From an uncultured Bacteroides sp. (GTDB taxonomy: Bacteria > Bacteroidota > Bacteroidia > Bacteroidales > Bacteroidaceae), in assembly GCA_949289345.1 (NCBI GenBank), contig CASENS010000006.1, positions 26,775 to 90,774 on the forward strand: 64,000 bases of DNA. The letters run 5' to 3'. The position numbers and the translations under genes are program-made. The notes beneath the pieces were generated by a model. The model did no database searches and was not told where the DNA came from. It worked only from the letters and a program-made list of their open reading frames with translations. Shown here in pieces: positions 35,652 to 44,247 of this stretch. Within the stretch, counting starts at the first letter, position 1, and every line of letters begins with the position of its first letter.

Positions 35652-36707
35652 CTATCTTGAAACCCTTCCGGACATATTGCCCCGCACAAGTTCCAGTACC
35701 TCTTCCGCCGAAACTTGATTGAAATCACCGTACACGGTGTTTTTCAACGCTGAAGCAGCGAGGGCAAACTGTAATGCACGACTGGACTCATCAGGCCAAG
35801 TTCGCAATCCATAAATCATCCCACCTACAAAGGCATCACCCGCCCCCACACGATCCACCTCGTTGGCAATGTCGTAGATACCCGTATGGAGAAAACTGTC
35901 ACCAGAAAGCAGGACAGCAGCCAACAGGTTATGATTGGATGACAGACTGTGACGCAACTCCAGGAATACGTGCTTACACCGGGGCACCATTGAAGACACA
36001 CGGCGGGTGAAAGCCTCAAAACGAGGCAAGTCGGCGACAAAGGACACATCATGCACACTGTCAGCCCGGAAACCAACCGGCTCCACCCCCAGAATCTCCC
36101 GATACTCCGGCTCGGCTCCAAACAACACATCACTGTACTGTACCAAAGGCATCATCACCTCAGCAGCCGTACATCCATAATTCCAGAGTTTACTACGATA
36201 GTTCAAATCGCATGAAATAGTCAACCCCATCCGATCGGCCGCCTGCAGAGCTTCACGGCAGACTTCGGCCCCATCGTACGACAAAGCCGCTGCAATACCT
36301 GACCAATGGAACCAATCAGCACCTCTAAACACCCGTTCCCAGTCCACCATACCCGGACGTAGCGTAGCGAAAGCACTCCCCTCACGATCATACACCACGT
36401 TGCTATTACGCATGGCAGCTCCACGTTCCATAAAATACAGTCCCATGCGATTTCCACCATATACAATGTGATCCGTACCCACACCCTGTCCCCTCAGAAC
36501 GGATACGCAGGAACGGCCCAAAGCATTATCTGGCAATCGGGTGACAAACTCTACGGGCATTCCCAAACCAGCCAACTCTACAGCCACATTCGCCTCGCTT
36601 CCGCCAAAAGTGGCTATGTACTCGTCCGCCTGCACGAAACGTTGGAAACCTTTTGTAGTGAGCCTCATCATCACTTCTCCGAAAGCCACCACTTTCTTCT
36701 CATTCAT
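35652..36707 (-). CDS. PfkB family sugar kinase, 2-keto-3-deoxygluconate kinase-like
   Basis: 351 residues. A ribokinase-fold kinase: VVAFGEVMMRLTT, FGGSEANVAVELAGLG (PfkB signature 1 region), and NEVDRVGAGDAFVGGMIYGLR with the catalytic Asp (signature 2, near residue 305). KDG kinases of Bacteroidetes look like this, but fructokinase cannot be excluded. The start at 36707 or 36710 (two Met in a row) is supported by a strong GGAGGG site ending four bases upstream. The longer frame starts at a TTG inside that site. It follows the esterase gene by 33 bp and is probably co-transcribed. Confidence 0.83.
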   Translation of the reverse strand: MNEKKVVAFGEVMMRLTTKGFQRFVQADEYIATFGGSEANVAVELAGLGMPVEFVTRLPDNALGRSCVSVLRGQGVGTDHIVYGGNRMGLYFMERGAAMRNSNVVYDREGSAFATLRPGMVDWERVFRGADWFHWSGIAAALSYDGAEVCREALQAADRMGLTISCDLNYRSKLWNYGCTAAEVMMPLVQYSDVLFGAEPEYREILGVEPVGFRADSVHDVSFVADLPRFEAFTRRVSSMVPRCKHVFLELRHSLSSNHNLLAAVLLSGDSFLHTGIYDIANEVDRVGAGDAFVGGMIYGLRTWPDESSRALQFALAASALKNTVYGDFNQVSAEEVLELVRGNMSGRVSR

Positions 36708-36740
36708 CATTATTCCCTCCAAGTTTAATAACCATATTTT

Positions 36741-37574
36741 TTATTTAATCACTCCCGCACGTTGGAAATACTTTTCGAAAAACAAGAGCTGATAATCAAT
36801 AGCGTTGTTCCAATAGACAGCTTTATGTCCGCCAGGACGGGTAATGAAATCATGGTCTATACCCCGTGCCAAAAGGCGCTGATGCAACGTTTTGTTCACC
36901 TCCAGAAAGAAGTCTTCCTCACCACAATCAATGATAAGAGCCAACGAACCTTGGTCCAGCATACCGATCTGATTGATGACAGTGTGTTCATCCCAACGTT
37001 TCTTATTTGAGGCATATTCGCCCAGCTGCTCTTTCATCAACCAATTCTGCGGGAAAGGACGTATGTCCACCCCCCCACTGGTACTTCCAGCCGCTCCAAA
37101 TATGTCCTGATGGCGTATGGCATTCCACAAAGCGCCATGCCCCCCCATGCTATAACCAGTAACGGCTCGTCCTTCCCGTCGGGGTACAGTGGCATAATGA
37201 GCGTCCGTATAAGCTACTAATTCATTGGAGACAAAGGTTTCGTAACGCATATCAGCATGCAGAGGGCTGTCCCAGTACCAACTGTTCTCTCCATCGGGAC
37301 AAACGAATATCATGCCTTTGTCATCCGCAATCTGTGGCAGATTGGGCTTGATTCTTATCCACGCCTTGTAATTGTCACTGTAACCATGCAACAAATATAC
37401 TACAGGACATGATTGAGAACCCTGTCCCAAAGCCACGTCGGGCACTATATAAAGAACCCGTACTGTTTTGTCCATCGCATTACTATGCACTTGTACAGTG
37501 TCCACGCGCGCAGCCTTTGCGCAAAGAGCCGCCAACATCAGCAGCAAGGCTCCGAAAATTTTGAATGTTCTCAT
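36741..37574 (-). CDS. Esterase family (EstD/PF00756) secreted alpha/beta hydrolase
   Basis: 277 residues after a signal peptide (MRTFKIFGALLLMLAALCAKA). An esterase D/feruloyl-acetyl esterase fold: YLLHGYSDNYKAW (oxyanion region), nucleophile Ser in VTGYSMGGHGALW (about residue 135), Asp in IIDCGEEDFF and His in RPGGHKAVYWNNAIDY. Typical substrates are acyl groups on plant polysaccharides or S-formylglutathione; export favours the former. The open frame runs another 73 codons upstream into repeat copy C, but that reading is spurious because the promoter at 37622-37629 lies between. Probably an operon with the downstream sugar kinase. Confidence 0.83.
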   Translation of the reverse strand: MRTFKIFGALLLMLAALCAKAARVDTVQVHSNAMDKTVRVLYIVPDVALGQGSQSCPVVYLLHGYSDNYKAWIRIKPNLPQIADDKGMIFVCPDGENSWYWDSPLHADMRYETFVSNELVAYTDAHYATVPRREGRAVTGYSMGGHGALWNAIRHQDIFGAAGSTSGGVDIRPFPQNWLMKEQLGEYASNKKRWDEHTVINQIGMLDQGSLALIIDCGEEDFFLEVNKTLHQRLLARGIDHDFITRPGGHKAVYWNNAIDYQLLFFEKYFQRAGVIK

Positions 37575-37621
37575 CTTTCGTATTGTTTTTATGATACAAA
37601 TCAAATGACAATTTAATGTGC

Positions 37622-37629
37622 CAAAAGTA
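37622..37629 (-). promoter_or_regulatory. Candidate -7 box for the esterase-kinase operon
   Basis: The minus strand reads TACTTTTG, 48 bp upstream of the esterase start. A small inverted repeat (CTTTCC...GGGAAAG, 37643-37667) lies directly upstream of the expected -33 position. Confidence 0.42.
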
Positions 37630-37695
37630 AATGATAACTGGACTTTCCTCCTCTCGGAGGGAAAGAACTTTGCTAATACCAACATAAACTCCGAG

Positions 37696-37799
37696 CCGTC
37701 CGGAAACCGGGTCGTAAAAGTATCCAAGGATAACCGGCGAAGTATCGTTGGATAAACGACAAAGTATCCAATAATACTTGGACAGATAACCAATGATGG
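37696..37799 (-). repeat. Dispersed 104-bp intergenic repeat, copy C
   Basis: Reverse orientation relative to copies A, B and D. This copy shows the internal structure best: three 22-bp units, each beginning AAGTATC on the plus strand (37718, 37740 and 37762), then AGATAACCAATGATGG. It lies upstream of the esterase gene and downstream of the lytic transglycosylase. Confidence 0.85.
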
Positions 37800-37877
37800 T
37801 CAGGCCGCTGACGTAAGTTATAGTTATATATAATCATCCACAACCGGATTTTCGAACCGACTCATTTTGGATATCAC

Positions 37878-38858
37878 TTATCGCGTCACCCAATTCAGGT
37901 CATGTGGCTTTGTTGCACGAGGGTCATAGTACATACCTTCGCGAGTAGGCAGTTTCAAGACGTAGGTGCGTCCGCTACGGTTTTGCAAGAAAGTGGAACG
38001 CAGCCAAGGGTTGAAATCCTTCAGTTGGGCATAAGTAATGCCTTTTCGTTTGGCGTAGGAAGCCAAGTCCGCTATCCCGGAGGTCACAGTATCCGTAGTA
38101 CAAGCGATAGACGGATAAAGTTGATCACTCCGAAGAATGAAGCCGTAACGTCGCGGGTCACTGAGGACGGCTTTGGCGGCAAGCAGTCGGAACATGTAGC
38201 GCGAGGTCTCTTCCACCAGCCAAAGGTCGGCGGCATGAGTTGCCATCTGTTTCTGTAGTTGCGAACTGATGCGCGCCTGTCCGGCGTTGTAGGCGGCTGC
38301 CACACTGAGCCAGTTTCCATAGCGTTCATACGAGTCGTGCAGATAACGGCAGGCTGCACGAGTAGCCTTCTCCACATGGTAGCGTTCATCTATGTTCTGA
38401 TTTACCTCCAATCCGTATTGCCGTCCGGTGCTTTGCATGAATTGCCACATACCGGCGGCCCCAGCAGGTGACTTTGCAAGATGGTTCAACCCGCTTTCGA
38501 TAACGGCCAGATACTTAAAGTCATCAGGGATACCGCACTCTTTTAATATCGGTTCAATGATAGGGAAATAGCGGTTGGCACGTTTTATAGACAACATTGT
38601 GGTGGAGTGCATATAGGTGAACGAAAGCAATTCACGATCCATACGTTCGCGGTAGTCGTAGCGGTCGAAGCGAATGGTTTGCCCGGCAAAAGAAATTTCC
38701 TGAGGGACAGTAGGCGAAGCCGTCAGATGCGACACGTCGTTGCGTACGGAGTCTTGTTGGGAATCGAAGCGGGCATTCCCGAATAGAAAAGGCAAAGAAA
38801 TGCCCACGCACAAGGTGAATGCGGTAGTCAATACCGGATGAATAAAATTCTTGTTCAT
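37878..38858 (-). CDS. Lytic murein transglycosylase (MltD/SLT type)
   Basis: 326 residues. Exported (hydrophobic N-terminus ISLPFLFGNA). SLT domain at about residues 75-225 with the catalytic glutamate in YLAVIESGLNHLAKSPAGAAGMWQFMQSTGRQYGL and the later motif WLSVAAAYNAGQARI. It cleaves peptidoglycan glycan strands with 1,6-anhydro product formation. There is no clear LysM repeat, but the C-terminal segment GIADLASYAKRKGITYAQLKDFNPWLR resembles one. The start at 38858 fits the signal; the frame extends 21 codons upstream without support. Confidence 0.88.
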   Translation of the reverse strand: MNKNFIHPVLTTAFTLCVGISLPFLFGNARFDSQQDSVRNDVSHLTASPTVPQEISFAGQTIRFDRYDYRERMDRELLSFTYMHSTTMLSIKRANRYFPIIEPILKECGIPDDFKYLAVIESGLNHLAKSPAGAAGMWQFMQSTGRQYGLEVNQNIDERYHVEKATRAACRYLHDSYERYGNWLSVAAAYNAGQARISSQLQKQMATHAADLWLVEETSRYMFRLLAAKAVLSDPRRYGFILRSDQLYPSIACTTDTVTSGIADLASYAKRKGITYAQLKDFNPWLRSTFLQNRSGRTYVLKLPTREGMYYDPRATKPHDLNWVTR

Positions 38859-38955
38859 ATTTATAATGAGGTATAATATGTAATTATATGTATGAATAAG
38901 CCGATTTGGACGGATATTCATCGATTTATATCACGTTTTCCTTATCAATTTGGCG

Positions 38956-38963
38956 CAAATATA
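38956..38963 (-). promoter_or_regulatory. Candidate -7 box for the lytic transglycosylase
   Basis: The minus strand reads TATATTTG, 98 bp upstream of the start, leaving a leader of about 90 nt. Confidence 0.38.
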
Positions 38964-38993
38964 GATAAATCCGCCCTAAGTATGGGATTTTTT

Positions 38994-39024
38994 TTTGTAA
39001 TTTGTCGGGAAAGTACGATATTTG
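38994..39024 (+). promoter_or_regulatory. Candidate promoter of the MaoC gene
   Basis: TTTG (38994-38997), a 19-nt spacer and GATATTTG (one mismatch to TAnnTTTG), 31 bp upstream of the start. Confidence 0.4.
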
Positions 39025-39055
39025 CTATCATTTTTTAATTTAGCAAGTATAGGAT

Positions 39056-39523
39056 ATGGAAAAAGTAGTGGTTAATTCGTACGAGGATTTTGAAAAGTTG
39101 GTAGGCCAACGCATTGGTGTATCGGACTATGTGCAGATACCGCAAGAACGCATCAATCAGTTTGCTGACGCAACGCTGGATCACCAATGGATACATGTGG
39201 ACACTGAACGTGCCAAAACGGAAAGTCCCTTTAAGAGCACCATTGTCCACGGCTATCTGACGCTGTCAATGCTGCCTTACCTGTGGAACCAAATTATCGA
39301 AGTAAACAACTTGAAAATGATGATAAACTACGGTATTGAGAAGATGCGTTTCGGACAGGCTGTATTATCGGGACAACGTATCCGTCTGGTGGCGGACATG
39401 GTGTCGTTAGTAAACCTGCGTGGCACAGCCAAGGCCGAAATAAAGTTTGCCATTGAAATTGAGGGGGAAAGGAAAAAAGCACTGGAAGGCGTGGCCGTGT
39501 TCCTGTATTATTTCAACAACTGA
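39056..39523 (+). CDS. MaoC family dehydratase
   Basis: 155 residues. A single hot-dog domain of the (R)-enoyl-CoA hydratase type. The hydratase 2 motif is clear: FADATLDHQWIHVDTERAKTESPFKSTIVHGYLTLSMLPYLW, with the catalytic Asp and His (about residues 42 and 47) and the HGxxT/L turn. Family members hydrate trans-2-enoyl-CoA; the physiological substrate is unknown. It ends 9 bp from the convergent pseudouridine synthase gene with no terminator between. Confidence 0.88.
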   Translation: MEKVVVNSYEDFEKLVGQRIGVSDYVQIPQERINQFADATLDHQWIHVDTERAKTESPFKSTIVHGYLTLSMLPYLWNQIIEVNNLKMMINYGIEKMRFGQAVLSGQRIRLVADMVSLVNLRGTAKAEIKFAIEIEGERKKALEGVAVFLYYFNN

Positions 39524-39532
39524 CCCTTCCCG

Positions 39533-41293
39533 TCAGAAAGGGCAGGGAGCACAGAATTGAAGCATCCGCCCCGTAACTGGATGCACCAGTTCCAGCCGCT
39601 CGGCATGCAAGTAGAGCCGATCGGCTTTTTTCTTTCCATAAAGCCGGTCACCCACGATAGGACAGCTCAATCCATCGGGATGTGCGGCATGTACACGCAA
39701 CTGATGTGTGCGTCCCGTCAGCGGTTGAAAAGCAATACGGGTTACACCATCCATACGTTGCAACACTTCGTAACGTGTCACAGCTTCCTTGCCCCGCATG
39801 TAGTCCACTTCCTGTCGCGGTCGGTCATGTGGCGCGGACGCAAGTGGCAGTCTGATTTCACCACAGTCAGTAGTCACAGTACCATCCAGTAAGGCAATGT
39901 AGCGCTTTCCTACAGCACGTGTTTCAAACATGGCCTGTAGTTTCTTGTGGACTTCTTTTGATTTAGCTATCAGCATCAATCCGGACGTATCCATGTCCAA
40001 CCGATGCACCACCAACGGGCCATCCACGTGAGACAGACATTCCCGCATGCGGCTTTGTACGGAGTCAATGTTCTGTTCCCGTCCGGGAACAGAGAGCATG
40101 CCTGCAGGTTTATCCACCACAATCAACCACATATCTTCATAAACTACAGGTAACTCCCGTCGCGAAGCCTGGCGCGAACGCATTTCGGAATGAGCCTCTT
40201 CCACCTCTAAACCTTGAAGCATGTAACCTAAAATTGGGACGCATTTGCTTCGGCAGGCAGGATAATAATGGCCATCATGTCTAATTTCATTTTTAGGCGA
40301 CTGACCACACCAGAATTCAGCCATACAAAGGGGCTTCCATTTATGCAAATAGGCTTGCTGCAGCAGCTTTGGGGCAGCACACTCGCCCGCTCCAGCAGGT
40401 GGAGTATGCTGAGGTGTACCGGCAAAAATCTCGCAAAGATCTTTTCTTTCCCCCCGCGCGTTCAGCATGCGGTAATGCCAGAAGAGACGCATCTGTAAAG
40501 CTGCAGAACGACGTTTACGCTCAGTTTTCAGCCGACCGATTTCTTCCATATAGCGCAGTTGAACATTGTAGACATCGGCCAGTCGTGTCATCCATCGTTT
40601 CTCGGTACGTTTGTATTCCGCCTTTTGGAATTGACTTTCACGTACCAAAGCGGCTTTTTCGTCGGAGGTAAGTCCCCCAGCCTGACGCAAGGCTTGCCTG
40701 TGCGCCTTAGCCACCTTCATTTCTTCATGCATACGGGCCAGTACGTCTTTGCTCTCTTGTTGTAAAGCCTGTACTTCGGTTTGAGCTTGAAGGTAATTCT
40801 CATCCTCCTCCAGTATCCGGATGCGGGCGTTAATTTCGGAAATGTTTTTTTCCTCCGACTTGAAAAAGCATCTCGGCTGCAACAAGTCGTAAACGGGCGG
40901 CACGAAGTAAGGCAAGCGGTTAGTGCCGTTCAACAAGCCGGAAAATGCGGCGAGAAATCCTAACCGTCCCTCACATGTACGCACCACCAGTACACCAAAC
41001 ATCTTTCCCTTATCCAACTCTTCCTTCCACTCCACCTGTTCCGACAGATAACGCCGTACTTCTTCCGCCGCCAAGAGGCAGAGAGGATGAGGCTCATAAT
41101 CAAATGGATTGGTAAACTTATCCGGTAGCATAATGTTTTCAACGGAAGCGGAGAAGGAATGCAACATTCCTTCTCCATTCATAGTATCCGCGCTTCCGGC
41201 AACCGATGAGCGCACACGTTTCTTATTCTTCAACCACGCCGCCTTGCGAGCCTCATAATCCTCGCGCCTACGTTCCAGATAATTATCAGCCAT
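39533..41293 (-). CDS. RluA family pseudouridine synthase with long N-terminal extension
   Basis: 586 residues, roughly twice a standard RluA. The catalytic domain occupies about residues 380-586: VVDKPAGMLSVPG, the catalytic motif VHRLDMDTSGLMLIAKS (Asp), RYIALLDG, and LTGRTHQLRVHAAHPDG. The first ~370 residues contain a long charged coiled coil (about 155-275, for example RIRILEEDENYLQAQTEVQALQQE) and a Cys-containing segment (CMAEFWCGQSPKNEIRHDGHYYPACRSKC) that could bind metal. This extended form looks like a Bacteroidetes variant. It modifies uridines in rRNA or tRNA; targets unknown. Confidence 0.85.
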   Translation of the reverse strand: MADNYLERRREDYEARKAAWLKNKKRVRSSVAGSADTMNGEGMLHSFSASVENIMLPDKFTNPFDYEPHPLCLLAAEEVRRYLSEQVEWKEELDKGKMFGVLVVRTCEGRLGFLAAFSGLLNGTNRLPYFVPPVYDLLQPRCFFKSEEKNISEINARIRILEEDENYLQAQTEVQALQQESKDVLARMHEEMKVAKAHRQALRQAGGLTSDEKAALVRESQFQKAEYKRTEKRWMTRLADVYNVQLRYMEEIGRLKTERKRRSAALQMRLFWHYRMLNARGERKDLCEIFAGTPQHTPPAGAGECAAPKLLQQAYLHKWKPLCMAEFWCGQSPKNEIRHDGHYYPACRSKCVPILGYMLQGLEVEEAHSEMRSRQASRRELPVVYEDMWLIVVDKPAGMLSVPGREQNIDSVQSRMRECLSHVDGPLVVHRLDMDTSGLMLIAKSKEVHKKLQAMFETRAVGKRYIALLDGTVTTDCGEIRLPLASAPHDRPRQEVDYMRGKEAVTRYEVLQRMDGVTRIAFQPLTGRTHQLRVHAAHPDGLSCPIVGDRLYGKKKADRLYLHAERLELVHPVTGRMLQFCAPCPF

Positions 41294-41323
41294 AATCAGA
41301 GTCGTTCTTTAAAAATGAGATGA

Positions 41324-41331
41324 CAAAGATA
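41324..41331 (-). promoter_or_regulatory. Candidate -7 box for the pseudouridine synthase
   Basis: The minus strand reads TATCTTTG, 31 bp upstream of the start, close to the end of the GH2 gene. Confidence 0.45.
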
Positions 41332-41344
41332 CGCAAATTATCAT

Positions 41345-44152
41345 TCATTCGCCACCACCGAACCATAACTTCACACGACAACCTTCATCTCCCTTATTTA
41401 CCTTCACGGAAGACGGCTCTCCATTCATGCCTTGCGAATTGACAGCCGGAATTTCCAGTAGGAATGAAAGGTCACCAGACGGATATTGCTTTACCGAAAG
41501 TCCTCGATCCTCCCGGTCGTGAGGCTCTTCCGGAGTGAACACACGCAGGTAAAGCCCCTCAGTCTCAGTACAAACGATCAGAGGCGTACGGTCTGACAAC
41601 AACGTGACCCAGTACAGGTCACCATGATAGCCTTTGAACTCCGGGTAGACCACAGGCATGTAGTACTCACCCGTAACAGTGTTGTTGTACGTTTTCTGCC
41701 AGATGCCCAAGCGAGTACCCTGCATACGATTTTTCCATACCCGATAAGGTCCTTTCCCTAACCAGCGCATACCCTTTACCTCCGCTTCGGGATACAAGAA
41801 AGTAAAACCTAGATTGTATACGTGCTTGTCATAAAAATCACCACGCCGGTTCATCACCACCGCATCCATACCCAACCAGCCGGAAGGTGTCATACGCCAT
41901 ACGATGGAATCTACTCCTCCACTGTATTTCACTGCATAAACAGCCGTATCTCCCTGCATACGGACTGCCGAAGACTGCACTTTCGCTTTCATACCTACCG
42001 GAAGCGGTCCGCCGGAAAGAGGAATTGCACGTCCGTTCCACGAGAATGTACGCAACATACCGTCTTCACGACCGAACGTAGCCCATACGTCCCCCGCTTT
42101 CAGCGTCACGCTATCTTCGGACAATCGATAGGTAGCCGGTTGAATGACCGGACGATTGGTCGCGGCATAATATTCCAGAGGTGTACGAATGGGAAACGTC
42201 CATGTACAAAGTGTATCACCCATTGCACCGTAGGCTTCCAACTCCAGCACATCTCCCTCACGGAATGCTGAAGGAAGGTCAAAGCGTGCCGTACCTGTCT
42301 CGCCCGGTTCCAAATCTGGTAACACGACATCGCCTTCAGCCATAAGGACCGACGATTCTGACAGAAATGGCAAACGACACACACGCCACTTCATACGACT
42401 TTCATTCAGATTACTGAACAGGAAGGCGTTTGTTACACGGAAACGGCCATCGAAAGACCCTGTCACCCGCAAAGGTTCCACCTGTATGGGCGACCACACG
42501 TCACGTACCGTATAGAAACTACCTTCAGGCTGACGATCGGCACTGACAATGCCATCAGGTGCATTCGGACCGTAAGTATCCAATTTACCGGTATCCGTAC
42601 GGTGTAACGCTTCGTCCACATAAGCCCACAGAAATCCTCCGGCAAAAAGAGGGTTTGCACAATATTTTTTCCATAAGCCTTCCAGCCCGGCACCTAGTCC
42701 GCGATCGTAAAGTCCATGCAGAAATTCAGTCATCATAAACACCTTTCGGCCCTGCTGCATACGATATACATTATCCACTCCAGTAGGGTAATGACGTGTG
42801 TCCAATCCGTCAAAATCCGCCCACGGATGAATGACATGGCGACACTGTGGATCATAATCGACAAAACGACGGTCCACGCTAGTATTCCACCCTCCTTCAT
42901 TACCGTTGCCCCAAAGAAAGATGCAAGGATGGTTCACATCACGGGTTATCATCTCCGGCAACAAACGAGCTGCCACTGCGTCACTATAGCCGTTCTGCCA
43001 ACCGCAAAGTTCGTATACATACAACAGTCCCAACGAGTCACACAAATGCAAGAAACGTTTGTCAGGCGGATAATGGGAACGAACGGCGTTCATGTTCATC
43101 CGTTTAATGAGCAATGCATCCTTTAAGTCAAGAGCAGGAGTCAGTGTACGTCCCGTTTCCGAATCAAAACAATGACGATTTATACCTTTCACCAAGAGTT
43201 TTGTCCCATTGAGATAGATACCATCCTCCGGACGGAAATCCACAGTGCGGAAACCAATGCGGTCGGATGTCTCGTGCAACGTTCCTCCGTCCTTATCCAA
43301 CAGGCGAAGAGTCAAACAATAAAGATTGGGATGTTCCGGATCCCATGTTTTAATACCCCTCCAGCGAGTCGTAAAAGACTGTTTTTCTTCCTTCGACAAC
43401 TCAAACGTCTGTTTCCCCAACGGCATTTGTGAGCCTACAGGTGTCAATATCATTTCCAGACGCAAATCCTTTTTCATTCCCACCAGACAGACATCCGTAC
43501 ATAACGTACCGTCCATTCGTGCATCCACAGCAAAATATTCGATATGCGTCCGCGGTTTAGCCTCAAGATACACCGGACGGTAGATACCACCGAAAAGCCA
43601 CCAGTCCGCCCGTCGTTCTGCGGCATTAACCGACGCATCAGCCGACTGCTTATGCACGATTACTTCCAACATGTTCTCCTCACCGTACTTCAATCGATCC
43701 GTAATGTCGTACGAGAAACGGTAAAAAGCCCCTTGATGCACAGGACCCGCCAGAAAACCGTTCACCTTCACCTCCGCATCGGTCATCACACCTTCAAAGA
43801 CAATGCAAACCTTTTTATCACGCCACTCCTGCGGAACGCTGAAATTATGACGATAGACACCATACTCATCATGGAAATCATGCTCACGATAGGCATCATA
43901 AGGTTTATAATTGTCACGTTCTTTATAAATGTAGTAACGGCCATAAGTGTAGCCACCAAAACCTTGCTGCTCCCAACATGAGGGAACTTCGATTTTGCTC
44001 CACTTGCCGGAGTTCATGCCTGCCGAACACCAGAAGTCCCACGTCTCTGTGTTCTCCGCATCAGTACCCGACAAGTAACGCACTTCGGTCTGTTGCGCCT
44101 TCGCACAGCAAAGGCACAAACTGACTAATAATAAACAAACGTAATGTTTCAT
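41345..44152 (-). CDS. GH2 beta-galactosidase-like enzyme
   Basis: 935 residues. Signal peptide MKHYVCLLLVSLCLCCAKAQ. LacZ-like order: sugar-binding jelly roll (to about 200), immunoglobulin-like domain, TIM barrel with acid/base Glu 419 in FLWGNGNEGGWN and nucleophile Glu 476 in VFMMTEFLHGLYDRG, then C-terminal beta domains including a small-chain-like part (KGMRWLGKGPYRVWKNRM). The family cleaves terminal beta-galactosides, glucuronides or mannosides; LacZ-like spacing favours galactosides. It is last in the regulator, susC-susD remnant, GH115, GH2 run, 95 bp after GH115. Confidence 0.88.
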   Translation of the reverse strand: MKHYVCLLLVSLCLCCAKAQQTEVRYLSGTDAENTETWDFWCSAGMNSGKWSKIEVPSCWEQQGFGGYTYGRYYIYKERDNYKPYDAYREHDFHDEYGVYRHNFSVPQEWRDKKVCIVFEGVMTDAEVKVNGFLAGPVHQGAFYRFSYDITDRLKYGEENMLEVIVHKQSADASVNAAERRADWWLFGGIYRPVYLEAKPRTHIEYFAVDARMDGTLCTDVCLVGMKKDLRLEMILTPVGSQMPLGKQTFELSKEEKQSFTTRWRGIKTWDPEHPNLYCLTLRLLDKDGGTLHETSDRIGFRTVDFRPEDGIYLNGTKLLVKGINRHCFDSETGRTLTPALDLKDALLIKRMNMNAVRSHYPPDKRFLHLCDSLGLLYVYELCGWQNGYSDAVAARLLPEMITRDVNHPCIFLWGNGNEGGWNTSVDRRFVDYDPQCRHVIHPWADFDGLDTRHYPTGVDNVYRMQQGRKVFMMTEFLHGLYDRGLGAGLEGLWKKYCANPLFAGGFLWAYVDEALHRTDTGKLDTYGPNAPDGIVSADRQPEGSFYTVRDVWSPIQVEPLRVTGSFDGRFRVTNAFLFSNLNESRMKWRVCRLPFLSESSVLMAEGDVVLPDLEPGETGTARFDLPSAFREGDVLELEAYGAMGDTLCTWTFPIRTPLEYYAATNRPVIQPATYRLSEDSVTLKAGDVWATFGREDGMLRTFSWNGRAIPLSGGPLPVGMKAKVQSSAVRMQGDTAVYAVKYSGGVDSIVWRMTPSGWLGMDAVVMNRRGDFYDKHVYNLGFTFLYPEAEVKGMRWLGKGPYRVWKNRMQGTRLGIWQKTYNNTVTGEYYMPVVYPEFKGYHGDLYWVTLLSDRTPLIVCTETEGLYLRVFTPEEPHDREDRGLSVKQYPSGDLSFLLEIPAVNSQGMNGEPSSVKVNKGDEGCRVKLWFGGGE

Positions 44153-44247
44153 AACTTAATTATACAAATAAATACATGAATTTATGTATGTAAACTCATT
44201 TCTCATCCGCATCTGAAAAATTCAGCGACACACAGCCTGATAAATTG

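Noticed and set aside
37575-37793. A 73-codon extension of the esterase into the dispersed repeat
   Set aside because: The extension is mostly translated repeat DNA and crosses the promoter. The signal peptide begins at 37574.
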